Assembly: GCF_042658845.1 (NCBI RefSeq)
Contig: NZ_JBHSRI010000038.1
Location: forward strand, 124,001 to 188,000
Length of the DNA: 64,000 nt
Source: Paenisporosarcina macmurdoensis
Lineage (GTDB): Bacteria > Bacillota > Bacilli > Bacillales_A > Planococcaceae
Reading direction: 5' to 3'
Every line of letters starts with the position of its first letter. Positions within the stretch are counted from its first letter, which is position 1. This document shows, piece by piece, positions 8,186 to 16,195 of the stretch. A program made the position numbers and the translations under genes. A model generated the notes under the pieces. It saw only the letters and a list, made by a program, of their open reading frames with translations. It was not told the origin of the DNA and searched no databases.

Positions 8186-8557
8186 ATGTTTAAAAGGATT
8201 GATACCGTATTTTTACCTGTTCAAGACACGAATGGCGCGATTAAATGGTTTGAGGAAAAGTGTGGGTTTGCGCTGAGATGGCATGATGAAGAAAAAGGAT
8301 ATGCAGCAATGGATGTTGGAAACGGGGAAACGGCATTTACACTTGTTCGAAGTCCGCAAATGGGAAGTGGTCAACCTTCAGAACATGAATGGTTTAATTT
8401 ATATACGTCGGATATCCATGGCACCCATCATCGCATGTTAGATGCTGGTGTAGATGCAACACCTGTCGAAAGTGGAGGCAATGTTGAATTTTTTAAATTT
8501 AAAGATCTAGATGGCAATACGATTGGAGTTTGTTCATTTGAAGAAGACGCAGCTTAA
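8186..8557 (+). CDS. VOC (glyoxalase-fold) family protein
   Basis: About 123 residues of a single glyoxalase/bleomycin-resistance-type domain: FKRIDTVFLPVQD at the N-terminus with an alternating beta-alpha-beta pattern ending KFKDLDGNTIGVCSF, where DGN is typical. Such proteins bind small molecules or metal-dependent substrates; the function here is unknown. The ATG at 8186 is chosen over upstream ATG 8147 because GAGGGAGAG lies seven bases before it. It overlaps the start of the next gene by 20 bases, so the pair is co-translated. Confidence 0.75.
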   Translation: MFKRIDTVFLPVQDTNGAIKWFEEKCGFALRWHDEEKGYAAMDVGNGETAFTLVRSPQMGSGQPSEHEWFNLYTSDIHGTHHRMLDAGVDATPVESGGNVEFFKFKDLDGNTIGVCSFEEDAA

Positions 8558-9086
8558 GCATCAACGAATCTTGATTGTTGGGTCAGGAGGTGCAGGGAAG
8601 TCAACCTTGTCGCGTAAATTAGGGGAGAAATGGGATATACCGATTGTTCATTTAGATGCGCTATTCTGGCAGCCAGGGTGGAATCCATCGCCCCGGCCTG
8701 AGTTTATGGACAAAGTGAAGAGTGAATTAACAAAACCACAATGGATTATTGACGGGAACTTTGATTCAAGTATTGAACTACGAGCAACATATGCAGATCT
8801 TATCATTTTTCTCGATTTTTCAAATGTCCTATGTTTATATCTGGCATGCAAGAGGGCTTGGACATATCGTGGAACGACGAGACCAGATATGGGGCAAGAC
8901 TGCAAAGAGAAAATGGATTGGGAATTTATTCGTTGGATATGGCGTTATCCAAAAGATGCGCGACCGAAAATGGTCAACCTATTAGCCAATGTTCAAACGG
9001 ATGTCATTACGTTCAATTCACCTAAAGAAGTGGAACAATGGCTTTTAAATATACCGACGAGTAAAAAGAGTGAATCATCCCCTTAA
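8538..9086 (+). CDS. FlaR-like P-loop kinase (DNA topology modulation protein family)
   Basis: A P-loop NTPase of about 182 residues with Walker A GSGGAGKST near the N-terminus, HLDALFW, WIIDGNF and a lid-like region with WEFIRWIWRYP. These features mark the adenylate-kinase-like FlaR/topology modulation group. Cellular role is poorly known. The TTG at 8538 is preferred (TTGGAG ten bases upstream); ATG 8511 has no ribosome site. The last codons form one arm of the downstream terminator. Confidence 0.72.
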   Translation: MKKTQLKHQRILIVGSGGAGKSTLSRKLGEKWDIPIVHLDALFWQPGWNPSPRPEFMDKVKSELTKPQWIIDGNFDSSIELRATYADLIIFLDFSNVLCLYLACKRAWTYRGTTRPDMGQDCKEKMDWEFIRWIWRYPKDARPKMVNLLANVQTDVITFNSPKEVEQWLLNIPTSKKSESSP

Positions 9087-9104
9087 GGATAATTCACTCT
9101 TTTT
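9062..9104. terminator. Bidirectional terminator between flaR-like and sortase genes
   Basis: AAAAAGAGTGAAT pairs with ATTCACTCTTTTT. The left arm overlaps the end of the FlaR-like gene. Confidence 0.9.
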
Positions 9105-9753
9105 ATGATGTTTTTAATGTAGTGTAAACAACAAGTCGGTCTTCGTAATATGAGCCTTTTTTATTGTATTCACCTGTACACGTTATAAGATTTAATTTAC
9201 TACCATTACTAAATCCGAAAATTTCTCGAAGTGGAGAAGCTTCAAACGGATATATTTCAACCTTATTAACGACGAAAACGAGTTCTTTACCGTCTTCACC
9301 TGTTACAAGAACTTCATCCCCACTTTTTAGTTTTCCAATATCATAGAAAACAGCAGGTCCATTCTTTCCATCAACATGCCCCGCAATCACCGAGTTTCCT
9401 GGTTCCCCTGGCATATAACCACGTTCAAACCAACCAGTAGATACGATATCAGCGGGTACATCCATATCGCCATCTTCAGTCAATCCAGCAGGATCTATTG
9501 GAGCATCTACATTAATTGCTGGGATCTGAAGACGGGTAGGGACAATTCCTTGTCTTTCATCTTTTATGAGTTTAGTAGCAGCTAGCTTGCTTTCGCTTAA
9601 TGTTAAATTTGTTTTTTTTGTAGAAGAAGAGGCTTCCTCACTGGAAGCCTCTTGCTTATCTACAGTGGGCTCTGGGGCTGGTGTCGCTTCTTCTGCTTGG
9701 CAAGCCGTGAGAAGAAGTGACAGTCCCAGAAAACCACTTAGTAATTTTTTCAA
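9103..9753 (-). CDS. Class F-type sortase with lipoprotein signal
   Basis: A 216-residue transpeptidase of the short class D/F-like sortase group. The catalytic triad is visible: His126 (IAGHVDG), Cys192 (LITCTG) and Arg206 (EDRLVVYT). It should cleave an LPXTG-type signal and attach the surface protein. The N-terminus is a lipoprotein signal with lipobox LTAC (Cys18) and a low-complexity Ser/Glu linker, whereas most sortases use an uncleaved membrane helix. It begins three bases after the stop of its presumed substrate gene, in the same operon. Confidence 0.88.
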   Translation of the reverse strand: MKKLLSGFLGLSLLLTACQAEEATPAPEPTVDKQEASSEEASSSTKKTNLTLSESKLAATKLIKDERQGIVPTRLQIPAINVDAPIDPAGLTEDGDMDVPADIVSTGWFERGYMPGEPGNSVIAGHVDGKNGPAVFYDIGKLKSGDEVLVTGEDGKELVFVVNKVEIYPFEASPLREIFGFSNGSKLNLITCTGEYNKKGSYYEDRLVVYTTLKTS

Positions 9754-9756
9754 GGT

Positions 9757-11118
9757 TTACGCCTCGTTTGAAGCTTTACGTAATGCGAATGCGCCACCAA
9801 TAGCTGCTGCTAACAAACCACCAAGAAGGAACCACTCATAAGGCATACCATCTTGATCTGCTGTACCACCCATACCTGTTTTAGGCATACCGTCTGGCAT
9901 AGATTGTCCACTAAATTTCTCTGGGAATTGATTTACAATTGTTTGAGATAACCCTTCAGCAGGCATTAACATATGTGCATAAGCTCCACGTAATGAAGCA
10001 TAAGAAGCTTCATAATCGCCTGCTACATATTGGTCAAATGCTGCAATTAATTGTTTAACGTGTTCAGTCAGACCAGCTTCAAGATCAGCAGCTGGTAAAC
10101 CACCTTCAGTTGCCGTTTCTAAAAATGCTGCTTGTTCTACTACATAACCTTCGAGTTCTTTCATCGCTTGGTCTTTACCAGCTTGATCATCGTTAGCTGT
10201 AGCTGTTACGTAGTCAACGAAGTATCCGATATGTGATTTCCAGATTGCATCAAATGCTGCTCCGCCTTCTTCACCGTAAACTGAACCAACTGCAGCCGCT
10301 AAATCATCAGCGTTTGCAAGTAATGCAACTGATGATGCCTCAAAGTCAGGGTCTCCATCTACACCATTTTGCATAGTCATTACTGCTAAACCAGCATGCT
10401 CTGTGAATACTTGGTCAAGAGCTGAGCGTAAATCTGCAGCTGGAGTGACAGCCATTGAGTTATCAAATTTATCCGGGAATTGATCTGTGATAGCAGTTGA
10501 TAATCCAGCTGCAACCATTGTCATATGCTTAATTGCTTCACGTTCATTCATGTAAGAAGTTTCATAGTCTCCAGCTACATAGCTGTCAAAAGCCCAAACT
10601 AGTTGGTCAACATGCATTTTCAATCCAGCTTCTAAGTCAGCTGCTTTTAAGCGACCTTCAGTTGCCGTTTCTAAGAATGCTGCTTGTTCTACAATATATT
10701 TATCTAGTTCAGCTACTGCTTTATCTTTCCCTGCTTGGTCGTCTCCAGCTGTTGCTGTTGCATAATCAACGAAGTAGCCAATATGTGAACTCCAAATTTC
10801 TTTAAATGCAACTCCTGCTTCTTCACCGTAGACTGAAGCAACTGCTGCTGTTAAATCATCTGTGTTTTGGCCAAGTGCGCCTGCTAATGCGTCGAAATCT
10901 TCAGTGCCATCAGCACCTTTTTTCAATGTTTCAACTGCTAAGAAAGCATGTTCAGTGAATAAATGTCCTAAAGTTGATCGTAATTCTGATGCTGGAGTAG
11001 AAACGCTAGTATCAGCATTCGTTTCTGCAGCTTTGCCCTCATGGTCGTTTGCGAATGCTACAGTTGGTACCAGTAAACTCATTGATAATGGAACTGCTAA
11101 TAATGTACGTTTTTTCAT
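9757..11118 (-). CDS. MPKTG-anchored surface protein with duplicated four-His domain
   Basis: A 453-residue exported protein: signal peptide (1-23, cleavage near AFA-N), two copies of a ~184-residue helical domain (about 43-218 and 227-402), sorting motif MPKTG at 411-415, membrane helix about 428-447 and a short basic tail. The copies are about two-thirds identical by eye and keep His57/112/169/198 as His241/296/353/382, each offset by 184, plus YGEE, SHIGYFVDY and EQAAFLE blocks. The pattern suggests a metal- or heme-binding helical bundle (inference). The dedicated sortase follows. The promoter resembles that of the sigma factor operon. Confidence 0.82.
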   Translation of the reverse strand: MKKRTLLAVPLSMSLLVPTVAFANDHEGKAAETNADTSVSTPASELRSTLGHLFTEHAFLAVETLKKGADGTEDFDALAGALGQNTDDLTAAVASVYGEEAGVAFKEIWSSHIGYFVDYATATAGDDQAGKDKAVAELDKYIVEQAAFLETATEGRLKAADLEAGLKMHVDQLVWAFDSYVAGDYETSYMNEREAIKHMTMVAAGLSTAITDQFPDKFDNSMAVTPAADLRSALDQVFTEHAGLAVMTMQNGVDGDPDFEASSVALLANADDLAAAVGSVYGEEGGAAFDAIWKSHIGYFVDYVTATANDDQAGKDQAMKELEGYVVEQAAFLETATEGGLPAADLEAGLTEHVKQLIAAFDQYVAGDYEASYASLRGAYAHMLMPAEGLSQTIVNQFPEKFSGQSMPDGMPKTGMGGTADQDGMPYEWFLLGGLLAAAIGGAFALRKASNEA

Positions 11119-11164
11119 TTTAAATTCTCTCCCTTTGTGTTTGTTTTATTTGATTTCGAATAGC

Positions 11165-11192
11165 TAACGAAGACAAGTTCACTTTGGATCAC
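11165..11192 (-). promoter_or_regulatory. ECF-type promoter of the surface protein/sortase operon
   Basis: On the minus strand GTGATC (11192-11187), 16 bases, TCGTTA (11170-11165). The context AAAGTGATC ... TTCGTTAGCTAT matches the promoter before the sigma factor operon at the same spacing. It lies 47 bases before the ATG. Confidence 0.6.
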
Positions 11193-11244
11193 TTTTATTA
11201 AAAGAAAATTTGAAAACTTTTTAATCTCACACTTTTCCTAATGA

Positions 11245-11289
11245 AAAAAATGTACCTAAAGCCTATGACTACTGGCTTTAAGTAGGTAC
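11245..11289 (-). terminator. Terminator-like hairpin reading leftward
   Basis: GTACCTA/TAGGTAC and AAGCC/GGCTT stems at 11252-11289; on the minus strand the hairpin is followed by seven T. No gene that it serves is visible immediately to its right. Confidence 0.6.
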
Positions 11290-11675
11290 GGGTAAATACG
11301 TAGATGATTTGAAGTATTTCAAATTAGTTGGATGAAAGTTATGCCTAGCGTGATTCCGTGATAATTGAGGGGGGGATAGAACATTCTATTGAGACGATAA
11401 AGAAGAGTAAGCAGAGATCTTCACTATAGAGTTTGTATATCGTACATTTGCGCTTGCAGATTGTTTCACCAGTAGTCAACTTGGTTAATGAGACGCTATT
11501 TTTGATTGTGAACTATTTATCGCTCATCTCGTGAGATTTATCGCTCATACACGTCTCATATCCCAGTTAACTTATGGAAACACCATCATCAACAGAAAAC
11601 TGCCATGTAGCGATTAGCGGGATGGCTCCTATCTAAGTTCTTTTAATGGCTTTGTGTTCGCTACGCTTTTGTTTG
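11290..11675. other. Gene-free stretch with a two-unit 21-bp array
   Basis: No credible gene. The motif ATTTATCGCTCAT occurs at 11515-11527 and 11536-11548, exactly 21 bp apart, the same period as the arrays at 7.4-7.7 and 23.1 kb. The rest shows nothing I can assign. Confidence 0.5.
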
Positions 11676-11822
11676 AAGAGGGAAAAGCTTCTTGTGTTGA
11701 ACATCTACATACAGATACCTTTTATATGTATAAGTAATTTATAAAAGAGTTGGGCTTATGACACAGTACACTGTCACAAGCCCAACTCTTTGTTCTATTG
11801 ATAATGGTGGAGCTACTGAAAA
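11676..11822 (+). ncRNA. Multicopy structured element, degenerate copy C
   Basis: The run AACATCTACATACAGATACC corresponds to the conserved AATATCTACATAAAGAAACC of the other copies. An 11-bp stem GAGTTGGGCTT (11747-11757) / AAGCCCAACTC (11778-11788) encloses TGACACAGTACACTGTCA, equivalent to the nested GTGAC hairpin, and is followed by TTTGTTCTATTGATAATGG as in copy A. The middle, including CAGGTTGCAAGGG, is missing. Confidence 0.5.
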
Positions 11823-11823
11823 G

Positions 11824-11862
11824 CAAAAAAAAATTGAGAAGGTTTGAAAACCCACTCAATTC
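11824..11862 (-). terminator. Terminator of the sigma/anti-sigma operon
   Basis: AATTGAG and CTCAATT stem with an inner GGTTT/AAACC, followed on the minus strand by a long T-run. Confidence 0.85.
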
Positions 11863-11868
11863 TTCGTT

Positions 11869-12615
11869 TTAAAATTCTGATGCCATTAATACATTGCCTA
11901 ATGGTGATTCACTATCGGCATTTGGTTCGTGAGAGACAGCAACTTGCGACCAATCTTTATTTAAACCTTCAGGTAGTGTAAAGACAACTGCTCCGTCTTG
12001 TGAATCTGATTTAAATGTTCCTGCTCTGATCGGGCCATCCTCATCAATCAACCAAACTTGATATACTTCGTCATTTGACAGTGCTGGTAAGGAACTTGCC
12101 TGTACGACAACACGTGTTTCATCTCCATGTTTCACAATGGATGCTGTACCTGTAGCTTCTCCTTCAACCGGACTCAAGTTTACGAATGCAAGTAATTGAT
12201 CGACTGCTTCACTTTGAGCCACGATATCATCTTGTTGGTTTTTTACAATAGAAGCTAAGAAAATATTTGCGCCAACTGACAACATCAATGCAGCAGCTAT
12301 AGCTGGTAACCAAGTAAAACTTCTATTCTTTTTTATAGGAATAACATTTTCACTTGTAACGGTAGGCGTAACTGGTGTCGTTTCTTTCTCAAGTTCTTCT
12401 TCAAAGACGGTTTTAAGTATCCGTGCTTTCATACCTTCAGGGGGATTTACGGAAGCAGAAACATACGGTAAATCGTCCGTTAAAGCTTGCCACTCAGCAA
12501 GTTCTATTGTGCATTCTTCACATGTTTCTAAATGCTTTTCAAAAGCATGTTTTTCGACTTCGCTCAATTGTTCATTAAAATAGTCAACGAGCTGATTACA
12601 CATCTGACGGTCCAT
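11869..12615 (-). CDS. Anti-sigma factor, RskA type with zinc-finger motif
   Basis: A 248-residue single-pass membrane protein. The N-terminal cytosolic ZAS motif reads H28-x3-C32-x2-C35 (HLETCEEC) and should clamp the sigma factor. A membrane helix follows near residues 98-121 (LPAIAAALMLSVGANIFLA). The outer part has the RskA-type C-terminal domain (VYQVWLIDEDGPIRAGTF, LPEGLNKDWSQVAVSHEP). It overlaps the sigma gene by 20 bases. The signal is unknown; related systems respond to redox or envelope stress via regulated proteolysis. Confidence 0.85.
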   Translation of the reverse strand: MDRQMCNQLVDYFNEQLSEVEKHAFEKHLETCEECTIELAEWQALTDDLPYVSASVNPPEGMKARILKTVFEEELEKETTPVTPTVTSENVIPIKKNRSFTWLPAIAAALMLSVGANIFLASIVKNQQDDIVAQSEAVDQLLAFVNLSPVEGEATGTASIVKHGDETRVVVQASSLPALSNDEVYQVWLIDEDGPIRAGTFKSDSQDGAVVFTLPEGLNKDWSQVAVSHEPNADSESPLGNVLMASEF

Positions 12616-13183
12616 TTGGTGACATCCCCCTTTCTGATTCTAAGTGTTTTCGTAAATGTTGCAGTGCTAATCGAATTCGACTCTTTACCGTACCAAGAGG
12701 TATGTCGAGTTTTGAAGAAATAGATTCTTGCGATAAACCATGGAAGTAGAACAGTTCCACAATTGTTCGTTGATCTACTTTTAAACGATTAATCGCATTA
12801 CGTAAAACTGTTCCTTTTTCTTTCCATTCAAGCATTTGTTCAGGCATCTCTTCAATAGGAACTTTAACTTGTTCTGCATCCTTATCAAGTAAACCGACTT
12901 CTTGTTGCTTGCCTTTTTTCCGCAAGGCATCAAGAGACGTGTTTCGAGTCATTGTTAACAGCCAAGAAGAAAATTTGCCTTTATCTTCTGTATAAGGTGC
13001 ATGTTCTTTCCACAATTTAATAAATACTTCTTGTACAGTATCTTCAGCCATTTGCGCATTTTGAGTCATGCGATACGCAAAGGAGTAAACGAGACGTTCA
13101 TAACGATCATATAATTCTTCAAGTGCTGACTGGTCTTTTGCCCTCATTCGGACATAAAGCTGTGCATCAGTGAATGTATCCAT
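12596..13183 (-). CDS. ECF-type sigma factor (SigK/RskA group)
   Basis: A 195-residue RNA polymerase sigma factor: region 2 (LEELYDRYERLVYSFAYRM, AEDTVQEVFIKLW, SSWLLTMTRNTSLDALRK) and region 4 (RTIVELFYFHGLSQESISSKL, GTVKSRIRLALQHLRKHL) with nothing between, as in ECF factors. ATG 13183 is chosen because AGAGGGGGG lies just upstream; the frame extends to 13243 without a ribosome site. Co-transcribed with its anti-sigma gene. A promoter like its own precedes the surface protein operon, so autoregulation plus control of that operon is predicted. Confidence 0.88.
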   Translation of the reverse strand: MDTFTDAQLYVRMRAKDQSALEELYDRYERLVYSFAYRMTQNAQMAEDTVQEVFIKLWKEHAPYTEDKGKFSSWLLTMTRNTSLDALRKKGKQQEVGLLDKDAEQVKVPIEEMPEQMLEWKEKGTVLRNAINRLKVDQRTIVELFYFHGLSQESISSKLDIPLGTVKSRIRLALQHLRKHLESERGMSPNGPSDV

Positions 13184-13261
13184 TTTTACCCCCCTCTGTA
13201 CAAACTTTCTATATACATCATACAGAAGGTCGAAAGTGTTCACAACTTCCGTTCATATAGA

Positions 13262-13289
13262 TAACGAACGTAATGTTCAAAAAGATCAC
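13262..13289 (-). promoter_or_regulatory. ECF-type promoter of the sigma factor operon
   Basis: On the minus strand GTGATC (13289-13284), 16 bases, TCGTTA (13267-13262), embedded in AAAGTGATC ... TTCGTTATCTAT. It matches the 11165-11192 promoter in both elements and in spacing, while the spacer sequence differs. Confidence 0.62.
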
Positions 13290-13494
13290 TTTATGCAAAG
13301 GATTTCTTGGATCAAATCTGATTGAGAGGGGAATGAAACGTATCTTCCTTCTATATAAATTGAAGTCGCTACAATCTGATTGTTTAATCCCCCCTCCATT
13401 TGCCTATTCTACTAGTAGAGTTTAAAACTTCTTGTTTTTAATAAAGGATTAATATCGGTCTCTTTCAAAATTCATCTTAATGGAGGGAAAGCGA
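13290..13494 (+). other. Leader of the Tat/dehydrogenase operon
   Basis: The 10-mer AATCTGATTG occurs at 13315-13324 and 13373-13382; it could be an operator but no partner is known. No clear sigmaA promoter was picked out. The ribosome site GGAGGG at 13482-13487 decides the downstream start. Confidence 0.3.
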
Positions 13495-14238
13495 ATGGAA
13501 AGTAAAGATAAGAACATTTCAAGGCGTGCGTTTCTGAAAACGTCTGGTGTGGCTACAGGTGCACTGATTGGTGGAGGTCTTCTTGGTGGATTGATCGGCT
13601 ACAATGCAAATACTCCATCCACAACTGACAAGAAATCAGGAGACCACAAACAAGAAGCCACGCTGAACAAAGGGCTAATGTTTTTTACAAACGATCGAGA
13701 GTTTCAAATAATAGCCAATGCAACGGAGAGAATCTTTCCGAAGGACGACTTAGGTCCAGGTGCAATCGAGCTAGGGGTGCCGTATTTTATCGATAACCAA
13801 TTAGCTGGGCAATATGGGAGTAACACCAAAGAATATATGCAAGCCCCTTTTGCAATCGGTGCAGCTACTCAAGGTTACCAAAGCCGTTTGACTCGCGCTG
13901 AAATCTTCAAGCAGGGTGTAGTGAAATTAGAGGCAGAGGCTCAAACACGTTTCAAGGATGGCTTCTCTAAATTGGAAGCAGCACAAATGGATGAAATTTT
14001 AACAGCTTTTCAAAAAGATGAAGTAGCCATGAATGGTGTAACATCCGCATTTTTCTTCCGGTTACTAAGAGCCGCCACCCTGGAGGGTGCTTATGCAGAT
14101 CCAATCTATAACGGCAACAACAATATGGATGCTTGGCGAATGAAAGAATACCCCGGACATCAAGCGGCATATATCAATGTCATTGAAAGTGATACGTTTC
14201 AAAAAATCGAGCCGAAGTCACTGGGTAGTATGCATTAA
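13495..14238 (+). CDS. Gluconate 2-dehydrogenase subunit 3 family protein, Tat substrate
   Basis: A 247-residue protein with a twin-arginine signal (NISRRAFLKTSG followed by a Gly-rich hydrophobic stretch), so it is exported folded. The body matches the small (gamma) subunit of membrane-bound FAD dehydrogenases such as gluconate 2-dehydrogenase (FFFRLLRAATLEGAYADP, Y-GN-NMDAWRMKEYPG). It carries the signal that should export the flavoprotein partner, which has none. Start 13495 is set by GGAGGG seven bases upstream. First gene of a four-gene operon with GMC subunit, tatA and tatC. Confidence 0.88.
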   Translation: MESKDKNISRRAFLKTSGVATGALIGGGLLGGLIGYNANTPSTTDKKSGDHKQEATLNKGLMFFTNDREFQIIANATERIFPKDDLGPGAIELGVPYFIDNQLAGQYGSNTKEYMQAPFAIGAATQGYQSRLTRAEIFKQGVVKLEAEAQTRFKDGFSKLEAAQMDEILTAFQKDEVAMNGVTSAFFFRLLRAATLEGAYADPIYNGNNNMDAWRMKEYPGHQAAYINVIESDTFQKIEPKSLGSMH

Positions 14239-14255
14239 GAAAAGGGGGAAACGAT

Positions 14256-15968
14256 ATGGTAAAGACCTTGCCAAAAGTAGATGTTGTAACAGTAGGACTA
14301 GGGTGGACAGGCGGTATCATAGCTGCTGAATGTGCGAAAGCAGGCTTGAAAGTAATCGGGTTAGAACGCGGTCAAGAACGTGGAACAGAAGACTTCGCCA
14401 AGGTACATGACGAATATCGCTATGCCATACGCTATGAGTTGATGCAAAACTTAGCAAAAGAAACGATTACATTTAGAAACAACCGCAAAATGCCAGCTCT
14501 TCCTATGCGTCAAATGGGCTCTTTTTTGTTGGGAGAGGGCTTAGGCGGTTCCGGGACGCATTGGAATGGACAAACATGGCGTTTTTTGCCTTATGACTTT
14601 CAGATTAAAACGATGACTGATAAGAAATATGGACCGAATAAATTATCCAAAGACTATATTTTGCAAGACTGGGGGCTAACATATGACCAGCTTGAGCCTT
14701 ATTTCGATAAGTTTGAGAAAACGGCAGGAATTTCAGGAGAAGATAATAATCCGAATTGGGGAAAAAGATCGGCGGATTATCCGACTCCCCCGATGAAGAA
14801 GACGCAAATTTTGAAGAAGTTTGAATCGGCAACAAGTAAATTGGGATACCATCCATTTATGATGCCTTCAGCGAATTTATCAGAATTCTACACGAACCCA
14901 GACGGGGCAGAAATAGCGCCATGTCAATATTGTGGGTTCTGTGAACGCTTTGGTTGTGAATACGGTGCGAAGACTTCACCGGAAATCACCGTCGTACCTA
15001 CCGCTCGAAAAACAGGGAATTTTGAAATGAAATTCCAAGCAAACGTTGTAGAAGTTTTGAAAAGTGGGAACAAAGTGACAGGGGTACGCTATGTCGATAC
15101 GTTATCAGGAGAAGAATTCATTCAACCTGCAGAGGTCGTTGTATTAACAAGTTATGTATTTAATAACACGAAGTTATTAATGGTATCGAAAATTGGTGAA
15201 CAATATAATCCGGATACTGGTAAAGGGACGCTTGGAAGGAATTATTGTTATCAAATACTACCAGGTGCCACTGGATTCTTTGATGAACAATACAATACGT
15301 TCATGGGAGCAGGCGCCCTCGGAATGGCCATTGATGATTTTAATGGTGATAGTTTTGATCATAGCAATCTTGGATTCATTCATGGTGGAAATATTTCCAT
15401 TACACAAACGGGTTCTAGACCTATTGCTACCAATGTTGCCCCGCCAGACACACCAACATGGGGAGCGGAATTTAAAAAGCAATCGATTCATAATTTCACA
15501 AGAACCTTATCTGTAGGTGCTCAAGGTGCATCAATCTCACATAAAGAGAATTATTTATCGTTAGATGGCACCTATAAAGATGCATATGGTATTCCTTTGT
15601 TGCAACTAACGTACAACTTTACGAAACAAGACATTGCACTTCATAAGTTTATTAGTGAGAAATCTGGAGAGATTATGAAAGAAATGGGAGCAAAAACAGT
15701 AGTTAGTCGGGGAGAGATCGATCAATATGATATTGTGCCGTATCAAACTACACATAACACTGGCGGTACAGTTATGAGTGTAGCTCCTGAAGAAGGAGTA
15801 GTGAACAATTATTTGCAGCATTGGAATGCAGAAAACCTATTTGTTGTCGGGGCAGGGAACTTTGCTCATAACGGAGGATATAACCCAACTGGTACAGTGG
15901 GAGCGCTTGCTTACCGTGCTGCGGAAGGCATTATTAAATATAGTAAATCAAGTGGATCACTCGTCTAA
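14256..15968 (+). CDS. GMC-family flavoprotein dehydrogenase (gluconate 2-dehydrogenase-like large subunit)
   Basis: A 570-residue FAD enzyme: dinucleotide fold GLGWTGGIIAAECAKAG at the N-terminus, GEGLGGSGTHWNGQ, and the GMC C-terminal block NLFVVGAGNFAHNGGYNPTGT. A cysteine cluster C223-x2-C226-x2-C229-x4-C234 lies where related FAD glucose dehydrogenases bind a 3Fe-4S cluster. It should oxidise a sugar or sugar acid at the outer membrane face. There is no signal peptide, so export by hitch-hiking on the Tat-dependent small subunit is inferred. No cytochrome c subunit gene accompanies it. Actual substrate unknown. Confidence 0.88.
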   Translation: MVKTLPKVDVVTVGLGWTGGIIAAECAKAGLKVIGLERGQERGTEDFAKVHDEYRYAIRYELMQNLAKETITFRNNRKMPALPMRQMGSFLLGEGLGGSGTHWNGQTWRFLPYDFQIKTMTDKKYGPNKLSKDYILQDWGLTYDQLEPYFDKFEKTAGISGEDNNPNWGKRSADYPTPPMKKTQILKKFESATSKLGYHPFMMPSANLSEFYTNPDGAEIAPCQYCGFCERFGCEYGAKTSPEITVVPTARKTGNFEMKFQANVVEVLKSGNKVTGVRYVDTLSGEEFIQPAEVVVLTSYVFNNTKLLMVSKIGEQYNPDTGKGTLGRNYCYQILPGATGFFDEQYNTFMGAGALGMAIDDFNGDSFDHSNLGFIHGGNISITQTGSRPIATNVAPPDTPTWGAEFKKQSIHNFTRTLSVGAQGASISHKENYLSLDGTYKDAYGIPLLQLTYNFTKQDIALHKFISEKSGEIMKEMGAKTVVSRGEIDQYDIVPYQTTHNTGGTVMSVAPEEGVVNNYLQHWNAENLFVVGAGNFAHNGGYNPTGTVGALAYRAAEGIIKYSKSSGSLV

Positions 15969-15982
15969 AAGGAGGAATTGTA

Positions 15983-16183
15983 ATGGGTGGATTAGGAGCC
16001 ATAGGTGTCCCAGGATTAATCATCATTCTGGTAATTGTACTCATTGTATTTGGACCGAAAAAATTACCCGAAATTGGATCAGCAGTAGGGAAGACGTTTT
16101 CAGAATTTAAAAAGTCGACAAGAGGACTTATGGATGACGATGAACCTGTAAAAAAAGAAGAAAAGAAATCTGAAATTCTATAG
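15983..16183 (+). CDS. tatA: Twin-arginine translocase subunit TatA
   Basis: A 66-residue protein: one membrane helix (PGLIIILVIVLIVFG), the FGPKKLPEIG hinge, an amphipathic helix (GKTFSEFKKS) and a charged tail. TatA oligomers form the Tat translocation path. Fifteen bases after the dehydrogenase gene, with AAAGGAGG upstream, so it is part of the same operon and probably dedicated to that enzyme. Confidence 0.95.
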   Translation: MGGLGAIGVPGLIIILVIVLIVFGPKKLPEIGSAVGKTFSEFKKSTRGLMDDDEPVKKEEKKSEIL

Positions 16184-16195
16184 AAGGTGAAAGAA

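Noticed and set aside
11747..11788. Simple terminator
   Set aside because: The long stem lacks a clear T-run on the plus strand, and its flanks match the multicopy structured element, so it was assigned to degenerate copy C.
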